Notes: generated by a model from the sequence alone, not told the origin. A stretch of 64,000 nt of DNA from Halomonas sp. KG2 (GCA_030440445.1 CP098528.1:3720001-3784000); one strand, 5' to 3'. Positions 34,703 through 43,719 are shown, numbered from the stretch's first letter. Numbers and translations are program-made.

Positions 34703-35968
34703 TTATAACACCTCTTGCTGGTTATACGTCTTGGCAAGCTCCGCCAGCGCGGCAAAATCACAGTAAGCCTCAGGCTCCATAATTAACGCTTGGCCCATCA
34801 ACACATTACGTGCTTCAAGCTTAGCGCGTAGCGCGGTGTCTTCGATCTCTTCAAAGTCAGCGTTATGGGCCAACGATAAAACGCGACGGTGCATTTCAAT
34901 ACCGCAATAAGCCAGTGCATCAAGGCGAATCTCATCAAGCAGTGCATCGCAGGCGTCATCGGCGCTGTTTCCCTGCGCTTCAAACAGCGCCTTGGGGAAC
35001 AGAATGCCGGTGCGTTCGGTTTGCCATAGGTGGCGGAATTCAGCGTCAAAGCGGGTAAAGCACGCTTCAATCACGTCAAGAATCCACGCTTGGTAGGCAT
35101 CAAGTTCATCGGCTTGGCGGTGAGCAGGCTGGCTGAAGTAGGCCATCAGGAAGTTAGCAACGGCCATGCCTAGATCAAAGGCCATTGGGCCATACTGGGA
35201 AAACTCGGGATCAATCACCCGCACATCCGACTCGGTGGCCATAATTGACCCGGAGTGCAAATCACCGTGCAGCATGGTTTCAGTATTCGCGGTGAACTTC
35301 ATCAACAGCCGCTGCACCTTAGCTTTTAAGCGTGTATTACGGCGCAGCTCATCCACTACCGGCGAAAGCTCCGGCGTATGGCGGTTCATTTCGGCGCCGT
35401 AATAGGGGTCGGTAAACACTAGGGATTCGGTAATCGCAGGAATTGCCACGTTGCCCGAAAACAACCCAACATCAGCTTTCTTCTCAGGGCTGCTTAAGGA
35501 GAGCTCTGAGCCACGAAACGCCATGCGCGCACAGAATTCACCGATGGTTTCGCCAAGCTGAGCAACCCACTCACCGCTGATCAGTTTGCGACGCAGAATC
35601 GTGTGCGGGTAAAGGTACTCCATGACAATCAGCGCTTGGGGTTTGTCGAAATAGAACACCTCAGGGGCGATGCCAGGCGCACGCTGGGCTTGGCGTACCA
35701 GGGCATAATATTCAAAGTGGGCGCGATAAAGTGGCAGCGGCCAGCTTTCACCGACCATACGCACATAGGGTAGCGCTTGTTTCACCACCACGCTTCCCGC
35801 ACTTCCCGACACAATAAACACTAGGTTTAGGTTGCCATCCCCTACTTCGCGGATCTGCCACTGCTCAGGGTTGGCGCCCACTCGGCTTGCCACTGCCTCA
35901 ACACTCCCCAACCGTTGGGCCAGAGTATCTACCTCTAACGCTTGATAGGTCTGTTCGTGTGCCACCAT
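34703..35968 (-). CDS. mtnK: S-methyl-5-thioribose kinase
   Basis: A 421-residue kinase of the choline/APH-like fold. N-terminal EVGDGNLNLVFIV forms the nucleotide loop, the catalytic segment is MLHGDLHSGSIM, and the metal-binding segment is VIDPEFSQYGPMAFDLG. It phosphorylates methylthioribose to the substrate of MtnA, so this strain should use the two-step nucleosidase plus kinase route. It converges with mtnD across the repeat array. Confidence 0.95.
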   Translation of the reverse strand: MVAHEQTYQALEVDTLAQRLGSVEAVASRVGANPEQWQIREVGDGNLNLVFIVSGSAGSVVVKQALPYVRMVGESWPLPLYRAHFEYYALVRQAQRAPGIAPEVFYFDKPQALIVMEYLYPHTILRRKLISGEWVAQLGETIGEFCARMAFRGSELSLSSPEKKADVGLFSGNVAIPAITESLVFTDPYYGAEMNRHTPELSPVVDELRRNTRLKAKVQRLLMKFTANTETMLHGDLHSGSIMATESDVRVIDPEFSQYGPMAFDLGMAVANFLMAYFSQPAHRQADELDAYQAWILDVIEACFTRFDAEFRHLWQTERTGILFPKALFEAQGNSADDACDALLDEIRLDALAYCGIEMHRRVLSLAHNADFEEIEDTALRAKLEARNVLMGQALIMEPEAYCDFAALAELAKTYNQQEVL

Positions 35969-36095
35969 GTTATTCCTCGCGAAAATGCGTTTTTATTTGT
36001 CACACTGGGGAATAGTTGTCAAACACCTTCATACGCAAGCGCAGTGAAACCGTCATAACACGATTAGCCCAGCAACCGACGACAAGGAGAGCACG

Positions 36096-36380
36096 ATGCA
36101 ACGTCAGCAAGACCCATCAACAAACGATTGGACATTTACTATTGGTCATCGCGAGCTAATCGTTCACCGTCGTTATGAAGTACTAAGCATAATGAACGAC
36201 TTCATGATTGGCATTTGGTTTACTATCGGCAGCATCTGCTTTTTCTACAGCGGCACGATACTGACCGTCGGCGTATGGTTATTTGTGCTTGGTAGTGTAC
36301 AGCTCTTGATACGCCCAGCGATTCGTTTACATCGCTACGTCTATTTCAAGCAGTTACCCGATACTGATCACGATGCTTAA
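36096..36380 (+). CDS. YrhK-domain small membrane protein
   Basis: A 94-residue protein with the YrhK domain (RYEVLSIMNDFMIGIWFTIGS) and two predicted membrane helices at about residues 38-58 and 63-80. Function unknown. GGAGAG precedes ATG 36096. It stands alone between mtnK and the DeoR gene. Confidence 0.75.
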   Translation: MQRQQDPSTNDWTFTIGHRELIVHRRYEVLSIMNDFMIGIWFTIGSICFFYSGTILTVGVWLFVLGSVQLLIRPAIRLHRYVYFKQLPDTDHDA

Positions 36381-36392
36381 GGTGTCTCATCG

Positions 36393-37157
36393 TTAGCTTA
36401 AAAATCGCACTCCTCTCGCGGCCAGAGGGCTGCGCAGCCTATCCGGTAGCGGGCTATCAGTAATCACTGCATGATAGTCAGCAAGCTGGCCAGCGGCACA
36501 GCGCAGCGGCAGGTCGAATTTGGTTTTATCCAGCACCAGAATGCGATAGGCGGCATGGGATAGCAGCGCTTCGCGGGCCATAACTTCGTCATCATTGTAG
36601 TCATATAAATGGCCATCACTGTCCATGCCGCCCACGGAGACAATGCCGACATCCACCCGATAGCGTTGAAAGAAGCGCCAGGCATCGCCGCCAATCACAT
36701 CTTGATCACGGCGCCGTACCCGCCCACCCGCTACCACCAGCTCGCACTCCATGGTGCACAGCTTGATGAGTGCGTGCAGGTTATTGGTCATAATCTGCAG
36801 ACCTTGCTTATCGCGTAAGGCGTCAGCCAGTTGCTCTACCGTGGTGCCAGTACCTAAAAATAGCGATTGGTGATGCTGAACCAGCGAAGCGGCCTGGCGG
36901 GCAATCTGACGCTTACCCGCTTGATTAACGATTTGGCGCTGATCGTAGCCAATATTCTCCTGATCGGGAAACGGCAACACTTCCCCATGGCGACGTAACA
37001 CCAGCCCTTGCTCAGCCAAGACACGAACATCCCCACGCAGTGTTTGTATCGACACATCAAACTGGCTAGCTAGCGATTCCAGGGGCTGGCGACCTTGCTG
37101 GCGCACCTGTGCCAACACGGCACGGCGGCGCTCGTTTAAGCCCATTATTTTCTTCAC
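36393..37157 (-). CDS. DeoR/GlpR-family transcriptional repressor
   Basis: A DeoR-type regulator of about 254 residues with an N-terminal winged helix (LNERRRAVLAQVRQQGRQPLESLASQFDVSIQTLRGDVRVL) and a sugar-phosphate-isomerase-like effector domain (SLFLGTGTTVEQLADAL, GLQIMTNNLHALIKLC, LVLDKTKFD). GlpR-type members sense phosphorylated compounds. I favour GTG 37157, preceded by AAGGTGG; GTG 37169 and ATG 37145 are alternatives. It is divergent from the ABC operon at 37294 and probably represses it. Confidence 0.88.
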   Translation of the reverse strand: MKKIMGLNERRRAVLAQVRQQGRQPLESLASQFDVSIQTLRGDVRVLAEQGLVLRRHGEVLPFPDQENIGYDQRQIVNQAGKRQIARQAASLVQHHQSLFLGTGTTVEQLADALRDKQGLQIMTNNLHALIKLCTMECELVVAGGRVRRRDQDVIGGDAWRFFQRYRVDVGIVSVGGMDSDGHLYDYNDDEVMAREALLSHAAYRILVLDKTKFDLPLRCAAGQLADYHAVITDSPLPDRLRSPLAARGVRFLS

Positions 37158-37177
37158 GTTGGCGACCACCTTAGGAA

Positions 37178-37225
37178 CGAAAGCCTTTTTTTAGCAGGCG
37201 AAAGCCTGCCGCCATCAAACGAAAG
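37178..37225. promoter_or_regulatory. Three CGAAAG half-sites at 21-bp spacing (candidate DeoR operator)
   Basis: CGAAAG occurs at 37178, 37199 and 37220, each exactly 21 bp (two helical turns) apart, in the divergent region between the DeoR gene and the ABC operon. DeoR-family repressors commonly bind CTTTCG/CGAAAG-type direct repeats. The middle copy also sits in the loop of a perfect stem GCAGGC-GAAA-GCCTGC. Confidence 0.6.
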
Positions 37226-37293
37226 CGTAGTGTCACGATGTTGTAAGGCGATGACAGTAGTGTGATCAGTGTTCACCTACTGGAGGTTTTACG

Positions 37294-38274
37294 ATGTTGA
37301 AGCGCTCACTGTGTACTGCCGTTACGCTTGCAAGCTTTGCTCTATCGTCGTCACTGCTCGCTGATGACAAATTGGTGCTCTATACCAGCCAACCGAATAG
37401 CGATGCCCAGCAAACCGTGGATGCCTTTCAGGCCGCCTATCCTGATATTGAGGTGGAGTGGGTACGCGATGGCACCACTCGCCTGATGACTCGCCTACGC
37501 TCAGAGCTTTCCGCGGGTGTCAGCAATCCAGACGTACTATTAATCGCTGACAGCATGACCATGACCTCACTTAAGCAAGAGGGCCATTTGCAGGCTTACC
37601 TCAGCCCAGAGCGGGAGGCTTATGATGAGGCGCTATACGATCCGGAAGGCTACTTCTACGGCACCAAACTGATCACCACCGGGATTGTGTATAACACCGC
37701 TGCCGAACATCAGCCGCAGCGTTGGCAAGACCTGACGGGGCCTGACTATGAAGGCCTTGTCACAATGCCAAGCCCGCTCTATTCCGGCGCAGCGCTGATT
37801 CATATGGCAGCGCTGAGCGACCACCCCGACCTTGGAATGGGCTACTACGAGGCGCTGCAAGCTAATCGTGCAGAAGCCCAGGGCGGGAACGGCGGCGTGT
37901 TCAATGCCGTTGCGTCGGGCACGAAGCCCTACGGCATCGTGGTAGATTTTCTGCCGATTCGCGAGGCCGCCAAGGGGTCACCGGTTGAGTTTGTCTTCCC
38001 CACCGAGGGTGTTAGTGCGGTCACCGAGCCTGTCGCAATCATGCAGGGTGCTAACAACCCGGACGCCGCGCAGAAATTTGTCGATTTCGTGCTTTCCCAA
38101 CAAGGCCAAGAACTCGTCAGCCAGCAGGGCTACTTGCCTGCCCACCCGACGGTTGCACCGCCTGAAGGTTTTCCCGCTCGTGACGCTATCCAGCTAATGC
38201 CGATCAATATTGAGCAAGCATTGGAGCAGGAAGAGACGTTGAAGCAGCGCTTTAGCGACCTGTTTGGCGGCTAA
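37294..38274 (+). CDS. ABC importer solute-binding protein, Fe3+/phosphonate class
   Basis: A 326-residue periplasmic binding protein with a signal peptide ending at SSSLLADDKLVLYTS. Features typical of the AfuA/FbpA/2-aminoethylphosphonate-binding class are LVLYTSQPNSDAQQTVDAF, SNPDVLLIADSMTM, GGNGGVFNAVASGTKPYG and LSQQGQELVSQQGYLPAHP. The paired Tyr ligands of ferric-binding proteins are not clearly present, and the regulator is DeoR rather than Fur, so a phosphorylated organic ligand is more likely than iron (inference). GGAGG precedes the ATG. Confidence 0.82.
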   Translation: MLKRSLCTAVTLASFALSSSLLADDKLVLYTSQPNSDAQQTVDAFQAAYPDIEVEWVRDGTTRLMTRLRSELSAGVSNPDVLLIADSMTMTSLKQEGHLQAYLSPEREAYDEALYDPEGYFYGTKLITTGIVYNTAAEHQPQRWQDLTGPDYEGLVTMPSPLYSGAALIHMAALSDHPDLGMGYYEALQANRAEAQGGNGGVFNAVASGTKPYGIVVDFLPIREAAKGSPVEFVFPTEGVSAVTEPVAIMQGANNPDAAQKFVDFVLSQQGQELVSQQGYLPAHPTVAPPEGFPARDAIQLMPINIEQALEQEETLKQRFSDLFGG

Positions 38275-38276
38275 CC

Positions 38277-39977
38277 ATGACACCGTCGCTTAACGTTGGC
38301 AGCCAGCACCGCTGGCTGCTCAGCCTAATCACACTCACGGTGGTGCTATTAAGCCTAGCGCCTAGCCTGCGGCTACTGGCTGAGGCACTTAGTGACCTTG
38401 GCCAGGGCAGCGAATCACCGCTATGGAAGGTGCTTAACGCAGCGAGTACTTGGCGAGCGCTGTGGCACAGTGTGTATACCTCGGGTCTTGGCATGTTAAT
38501 TGCTCTGGTGCTGGGTAGCCTATTCGCCTTCGTGATTACGCTGACCGACATCCGTGGCAAAGCGTGGCTCGTGTTCTGCTTTATGCTGCCGATGATGATT
38601 CCACCCCAGGTGACGGCGCTGAGCTGGCTACAGCTGTTCGGCCCCGCCAGCCCGTTGCTGAAAAGCATTGGTATGGCACCGCCGCTGGGCAGCCCCCAGC
38701 CGCTCTACTCAGCGGAAGGCATTGCGCTGTTGCTGGGGATTCAAAGCGCACCGCTGGTCTTTTTAGCGCTGCGCACCTCACTGATCTCACTCCCCCGCGA
38801 GCTTATTGAAGCGGCCCGCATCAGCGGCGCGCGCCAGACCCAAGTCTGGGGGCAGATTATTTTGCCAGTCACTCGGCACGGTTTAATTGCCGGGGCGGCG
38901 ATGGCGTTTATTTCTAGCCTGGGCAACTTCGGCATCCCTGCCATGCTGGGGATTCCAGCGGGCTACTACGTGTTACCAACGCTGATCTACCAGCGTATGG
39001 CTAGCTTTGGTACTGGCGTGCTAGCGGAAATGGCAGCGCTATCGTTATTGATAGGTGTGCTGGCACTGGCAGGCGTTGCCTTGCAGCAATACTGGATGAA
39101 TCGCAGCCGCTTTGGCTTAGGCGGCCATAGTGGTCGCTCTCATGACTTTACGTTGGGCCGCTTTCGGCCAGCGGTGACGACGGTACTCGTCGGCGTTTTA
39201 TTGGTGATTCTCGTCGCACCACTCGCGGCGCTGGTGGTCAGCTCATTAGTGCCCGCCATGGGCGTTCCCCTTAGCTTCGATAGCGTGACATTAAACGCCT
39301 ATCACGAAGTGATTGGCCGCCAAGGCGCCACTTGGCGCGCTGTGCACAACAGCCTATGGCTAGCAGGTGGTGCCGCGCTGGTACTTATGCTGTGCAGTCT
39401 GCCGCTAGCATATCGCCTGCAGCGGCTGCCACCTCGCCTCCAGCAGCTGACGCTCAGCGCTATCGAACTGCCCTACGCACTGCCTGGTGTGGTGCTGGCG
39501 ATCGCCTGCATTTTGCTGTTCGTACGCCCACTGCCGCTAATCAATGTAGCGCTCTACGGCACGCTCGGGCTGATCTTCGTGGCCTATCTAGCGCGTTTCT
39601 TAGTGGTATGCCTCAAACCGGTTAGCGCCAGCTTGGCCCAACTTGATCCCTCCTTGGAAGAAGCCGCACAACTGGCGGGGGCAAGCCCCTGGCGGCGGCT
39701 AACCACGATCGTACTGCCGCTGATTGCACCATCGCTATTTGCCGGGGGGCTGTTGGTCTTCCTGTTGGCGGTGAACGAGCTGACGGTATCGGCACTGCTT
39801 TGGAGCGCCGGCAACGAAACGCTGGGCGTATTGATTTTTAACCTTGATGAGGGCGGTGAAAGCGTGCTGGCATCGGCGGTATCGGTACTGGTGGTCCTAA
39901 TGGTCGCCACGCTGATGCTATCGCTCAGCCTGCTCGCCCCTCGTTTACCCAAAGGAGTCGTGCCATGGCAGGGCTAG
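38277..39977 (+). CDS. ABC importer permease, two fused domains (FbpB/ThiP-like)
   Basis: A 566-residue permease holding two six-helix units in tandem. Each has an EAA loop: PRELIEAARISGARQTQVWG in the first half and LDPSLEEAAQLAGASPWRRL in the second. This single-gene double permease is usual for the iron/thiamine/phosphonate class. It starts 2 bp after the binding-protein stop and overlaps the ATPase gene. Confidence 0.88.
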   Translation: MTPSLNVGSQHRWLLSLITLTVVLLSLAPSLRLLAEALSDLGQGSESPLWKVLNAASTWRALWHSVYTSGLGMLIALVLGSLFAFVITLTDIRGKAWLVFCFMLPMMIPPQVTALSWLQLFGPASPLLKSIGMAPPLGSPQPLYSAEGIALLLGIQSAPLVFLALRTSLISLPRELIEAARISGARQTQVWGQIILPVTRHGLIAGAAMAFISSLGNFGIPAMLGIPAGYYVLPTLIYQRMASFGTGVLAEMAALSLLIGVLALAGVALQQYWMNRSRFGLGGHSGRSHDFTLGRFRPAVTTVLVGVLLVILVAPLAALVVSSLVPAMGVPLSFDSVTLNAYHEVIGRQGATWRAVHNSLWLAGGAALVLMLCSLPLAYRLQRLPPRLQQLTLSAIELPYALPGVVLAIACILLFVRPLPLINVALYGTLGLIFVAYLARFLVVCLKPVSASLAQLDPSLEEAAQLAGASPWRRLTTIVLPLIAPSLFAGGLLVFLLAVNELTVSALLWSAGNETLGVLIFNLDEGGESVLASAVSVLVVLMVATLMLSLSLLAPRLPKGVVPWQG

Positions 39978-41023
39978 CAATTCAACAGGTCACCAAACAG
40001 TTTGGCGACCATCGCGCGGTCAATGACCTCTCGCTAGAGATTGCACCAGGGGAATTTGTGGCACTGCTGGGTCCCAGCGGCTGCGGTAAAACCACCATGC
40101 TGCGTATGCTGGCGGGGTTCGAAAATGTCACTGGCGGCGAAATACGCCTGAACGATACGCTGCTCGCCAGCCGCCATCACCATGTACCACCAGAACAGCG
40201 CAACATGGCGATGGTGTTTCAGTCCTACGCGCTCTGGCCGCATATGAGCGTGGCCGACAACGTCGGCTACCCACTCAAACTGCGCCGCATTCAGGGCAGT
40301 GAGTATCAACGCCGAGTTGCTCATGCACTGGCCCAGGTAGCCTTGGAACCCTATGCACAGCGTTCGCCACAGGAGCTTAGCGGTGGCCAGCGCCAGCGGG
40401 TCGCGCTCGCCCGCTGTCTAGTGACCGACCCTGCGGTTGTATTGCTGGATGAACCGCTGGCCAATCTCGACCGTAATCTGCGTGCCTCCATGGAGCACAG
40501 CTTTGTGGATTTCCACCGCCGCACCCGTGCGACGATGGTGTACGTCACTCACGATCAAAGCGAAGCCATGGCGATGGCGGACCGTATTGCCGTAATGCGC
40601 GACGGTAAGCTAGTACAGTGGGCAACACCCGAAACGCTTTATCGCCAACCGCGCAGCGAATGGGTGGCCAGCTTTATCGGCCAAGGTAGCCAGTTGGCCA
40701 TTGCCAACGGCGTACCAGGGCAGCGGCTAACGGAAAGTGCCCTAATGCAAGGGCTGGCTGCGGCACACAACCCCCGCGCCCAAGCTGCACGTCAACCCGT
40801 CCTGGTTCGCCCCGAGCATATTCGCGTAGACGCTCAGGCTCCCAATGAACATGACCTCACTGGGCGCGTCGAGCGGCTGACATTTCGTGGTGAACGCTAC
40901 GAGTTGCACCTGCGCCTGCCCAGCGGCGAAGCCTTGCTGGCTTACCATCACCACGCGCTTGAAGAGGGCCAACAAGTCGCGCTGCGGCTATTGGAAGGCT
41001 GGTGTCTGGAGCCTGACCAATGA
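39965..41023 (+). CDS. ABC importer ATPase (FbpC/PotA-like)
   Basis: A 352-residue ATPase with Walker A GPSGCGKTT, signature LSGGQRQRVALARC, Walker B VVLLDEPLANLDRN, switch VTHDQSEAMAMAD, and a C-terminal TOBE-like domain (VLVRPEHIRVD). It overlaps the permease gene by 13 bp and the next gene by 4 bp (ATGA). Confidence 0.9.
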   Translation: MAGLAIQQVTKQFGDHRAVNDLSLEIAPGEFVALLGPSGCGKTTMLRMLAGFENVTGGEIRLNDTLLASRHHHVPPEQRNMAMVFQSYALWPHMSVADNVGYPLKLRRIQGSEYQRRVAHALAQVALEPYAQRSPQELSGGQRQRVALARCLVTDPAVVLLDEPLANLDRNLRASMEHSFVDFHRRTRATMVYVTHDQSEAMAMADRIAVMRDGKLVQWATPETLYRQPRSEWVASFIGQGSQLAIANGVPGQRLTESALMQGLAAAHNPRAQAARQPVLVRPEHIRVDAQAPNEHDLTGRVERLTFRGERYELHLRLPSGEALLAYHHHALEEGQQVALRLLEGWCLEPDQ

Positions 41024-42102
41024 GCACTCGTATTCATCTATTAAGCGGGCTGGGTGATAAAGGCCCTGCTGCTATCGTGGTCGAAACCAACGGCAAACGG
41101 CTGCTGCTGGACGCAGGTGGTGCGCTGCACCCTGGGGAGCCTATCACCTGGGCAGATGGCTTGGACGTAGACGCTATTCTGATTAGCCACGACCATATTG
41201 ACCATATCGGTGGCGTTACCGAACTGCCCGATACCATTCCGCTCTACTGCACCCCCTTAGTCGCCAACACATTGCCTAAACATCGCGCTTGGCAGCCTTT
41301 GCCAGCACGCGGAAGCCTTATGGTTGAAGGTATCAAGGTGACCACCGGCCAAGCAGGACACTCGCTGGGTGGCGTTTGGCTGCACCTGGACGTGGATGGC
41401 GGCATTTTCTACAGCGGCGATGCCTGTTTTGAATCCCGTTTGTTTCCTTTCGATACACCGCCACCTGCACGCACGGCGCTGCTGGACGCTTCCTATGGCA
41501 CCTACGACCACCCCCAGGAAAGCTGCGTGCAGGCTATTCGTCTGCAACTTGACCAGCCGTTAGTCTTACCGGTGCCTGAAACAGGGCGCGCCCTGGAAAT
41601 GGCCCTGTGGCTGTCGGAAGAGGCCGACCGTCGTCAGCTCCCTTTCGCCATTGACCCGATTATTCGCGATAACCTCGCCGCACTGCTAGCACTACCAAGC
41701 GACTTACGCCGCCCAGGCCTCGACGGTGCGATTAGCGCACTGCTAGAACGGCAGGATGCTCCACAGCCAGCGTTGCAGCTGGTTAGTGACCGCAATGATA
41801 CGCCTGACCAATGGCCCAATTACCAGCTACTGCACACCGGTTACTTAACACCTGAACGCCAAGCTCAGCTTGCCGCAGGCGAGATAAGCTGGCAACGCTG
41901 GAATGTTCATCTGCGCGCCTCCCATCTGGTAGCGCTTGCCGATCAGCTAGCTGCCACTCAGGTAGTGCCGCTATTTACCACGCTCACTGGACACTGCTTA
42001 AGCGAATGGCGTCAACGCTTGGGACAGCGACTATGCATCCATCGCACCTTAGAGATTCAACCGCATACGGCCACGCGCCCTACCGCCCATTTAACCGTTT
42101 AG
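41020..42102 (+). CDS. Metallo-beta-lactamase-fold hydrolase with beta-CASP-like C-terminus
   Basis: A 360-residue MBL protein. Metal ligands: H-x-H-x-D-H in ILISHDHIDHIGG, His in TGQAGHSLGGVW, and Asp in FYSGDACFES. The His and Ser/Gly pattern of the third motif (AGHSLGG) and the segment RASHLVALADQL near the end resemble the beta-CASP nucleases of the RNase J/CPSF group rather than beta-lactamases or glyoxalases. There is no signal peptide, so it acts in the cytoplasm, presumably on a phosphodiester brought in by the ABC transporter. It overlaps the ATPase gene by 4 bp, so it belongs to this operon. A nucleic-acid or small-diester substrate is inference. Confidence 0.75.
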   Translation: MSTRIHLLSGLGDKGPAAIVVETNGKRLLLDAGGALHPGEPITWADGLDVDAILISHDHIDHIGGVTELPDTIPLYCTPLVANTLPKHRAWQPLPARGSLMVEGIKVTTGQAGHSLGGVWLHLDVDGGIFYSGDACFESRLFPFDTPPPARTALLDASYGTYDHPQESCVQAIRLQLDQPLVLPVPETGRALEMALWLSEEADRRQLPFAIDPIIRDNLAALLALPSDLRRPGLDGAISALLERQDAPQPALQLVSDRNDTPDQWPNYQLLHTGYLTPERQAQLAAGEISWQRWNVHLRASHLVALADQLAATQVVPLFTTLTGHCLSEWRQRLGQRLCIHRTLEIQPHTATRPTAHLTV

Positions 42103-42112
42103 GAAATTAATA

Positions 42113-42559
42113 ATGTCCGCAGTGATTGTTGATGTTGACGGCACGCTTGCCGAATTCCACCCCACCGACGTACACGAGTGGGTTCTTGGCCCCGCCAAGC
42201 AGTGGGATCCTTTTTTTGCCCATATGGCTGAAGCGCCGGTGATCGACGCGGTGGCCAAACTGGTTAAGATCCTGAAGGCCCAAGGTCAGCAGATCGTGAT
42301 TTGCAGCGGCCGTCCGGATAGCCACCGGGAGCATACTCAGCGCTGGTTAGAGCGCCACACCATTCCCTTTGATGCGATGTACCTACGCCCGCAAGGCGAT
42401 GACCATGTAGATGATGAAGAGGTGAAAGCCGCGCTACTCAATCAAATGCGTAGCGACGGCTTTGCGCCTTGGCTGGTGCTGGATGACCGTGATGCGGTCG
42501 TCGCCCAATGGCGCGCACTCGGACTGACTTGCCTGCAGTGCGCACCGGGAGATTTTTAA
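42113..42559 (+). CDS. HAD phosphatase resembling the 3'-phosphatase domain of T4 polynucleotide kinase
   Basis: A 148-residue stand-alone HAD protein. Motif I is VIVDVDGTLAEF, motif II is IVICSGRPDSHREHT, and motif IV is LVLDDRDAVVAQWRALGLTC. The end, through CLQCAPGDF, closely follows the C-terminus of the T4 Pnkp phosphatase domain as I remember it (DDR-x-x-VV-x-x-WR to ASGDF). No kinase domain is attached. It lies 10 bp after the MBL gene, so the two hydrolases are probably made together. The substrate could be a nucleotide, sugar phosphate or nucleic-acid 3'-phosphate. Confidence 0.78.
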   Translation: MSAVIVDVDGTLAEFHPTDVHEWVLGPAKQWDPFFAHMAEAPVIDAVAKLVKILKAQGQQIVICSGRPDSHREHTQRWLERHTIPFDAMYLRPQGDDHVDDEEVKAALLNQMRSDGFAPWLVLDDRDAVVAQWRALGLTCLQCAPGDF

Positions 42560-43719
42560 GCGCTTGCCAGGCGGATTCGGTGCTGCCACACCAGCACCAC
42601 TAAGGGCACCAGCGCGACGGGGATTAATAGTAGGTTAAGCATCGCCCAGCCCAAGCCGCTAACCAAAGGCCCAGCAAACAAGGCGGTCACCGCCGCAGTG
42701 CCAAACACTAGAAACTCGTTGGCGGCCTGGGTGCGCGCTTTATCCACTGGGCGGTAGCTCTCGGTGAGCAGTCCGGTGGCGGGTAGGAAGGTAAAGTTCC
42801 AGCCCAAGCCCAACAAAATCAGCGCCACGTTGAAACCAACTAAACCGATTCCCCACTGAGCAACCAAAGCACTGGCTACCAGCAGCAGGCAACCTGCCAC
42901 AATGACTTGTTTGGCGCCGAAGCGGGTGGCTAAATGGCCAGTAAAGAAGGAAGGCAAAAACATCGCTACCACGTGCCACTGAATAGTCATTGAAACGTGG
43001 TTAAAGTGGTGCCCGGCTCCCTCCATGGCGAGCGGTGTGGCGGTCATCGCCAGATTCATCACACCGTAGCCGACCATCGCCGCGCTCACCGCGACAATAA
43101 ATCCGGGCTGGCGGAGTATCTTCCCTAGCGGCAGTGCGCTGCCTTCGCAGTGGGTGCGAGAAGCGGGCGGTAACCGTGTCAGCATCAATACCGCTAATGC
43201 CAACGCATAGAGCACCGCTAAACCAACAAAACTACCCAGAAACGGCACCTCGCCCAGCTCACGGCTCACTCTGGCCAACCACGGTCCTGCAAACGCCGCC
43301 AGCACACCGCCGCCCATCACTAGGCCAATCGCCCGGTCACGCATCAATGCCGGGGCGGCCTCTACTGCGGCAAAGCGATACAGTTGTCCAAAGCCAATGC
43401 CGATACCAATCAGCCAGGTGGCCAGTAAGAACAGCCCAAAGTGCTCACCCATCAGCGCCTGGACGGCAACCAATGCGCCTACGAATCCCACTATATTGCC
43501 CAGAATAAAGCCACGCTTTCGACCCAGCCTGGCCATGATAAGCGAGGCAGGTATGGTGGCACACATTAGCCCCAGCCACTGGGTAGCGACAGGCGCTGTC
43601 GACCATGACGCGCTAGGGGCCAAAGACGCCCCTATCAGCGGTGATACGGCGATCAACAAGACATTGCCAGTGACCAGCAGCGCCTGACAGAGCGATAATA
43701 GAGTGACGGTTAAAGGCAT
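42556..43719 (-). CDS. MFS transporter
   Basis: A 387-residue protein with 12 predicted helices and the MFS loop 2-3 motif (MARLGRKRGFILG). The substrate is unknown. It overlaps the upstream AraC-type regulator gene by 10 bp, so the two form an operon; the last 4 bp overlap the convergent HAD phosphatase gene. Confidence 0.88.
   Translation of the reverse strand: MPLTVTLLSLCQALLVTGNVLLIAVSPLIGASLAPSASWSTAPVATQWLGLMCATIPASLIMARLGRKRGFILGNIVGFVGALVAVQALMGEHFGLFLLATWLIGIGIGFGQLYRFAAVEAAPALMRDRAIGLVMGGGVLAAFAGPWLARVSRELGEVPFLGSFVGLAVLYALALAVLMLTRLPPASRTHCEGSALPLGKILRQPGFIVAVSAAMVGYGVMNLAMTATPLAMEGAGHHFNHVSMTIQWHVVAMFLPSFFTGHLATRFGAKQVIVAGCLLLVASALVAQWGIGLVGFNVALILLGLGWNFTFLPATGLLTESYRPVDKARTQAANEFLVFGTAAVTALFAGPLVSGLGWAMLNLLLIPVALVPLVVLVWQHRIRLASA

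Noticed and set aside
34164..34766. Three similar plus-strand frames of about 63 codons starting MSWAHYVARRKRQRTR
   Set aside because: They are the same frame repeated in each 198-bp unit and carry no recognisable domain or ribosome site. They are by-products of the repeat.
37190..37210. Intrinsic terminator at GCAGGC-GAAA-GCCTGC
   Set aside because: The T-run lies 5' of the stem on the plus strand, so it is on the wrong side for termination; the stem overlaps the candidate DeoR half-site instead.
37294..38274. Ferric-iron binding protein assignment
   Set aside because: The class fits, but the Tyr pair for iron is not clear and no Fur box was seen; the DeoR regulator and hydrolase genes favour another ligand.
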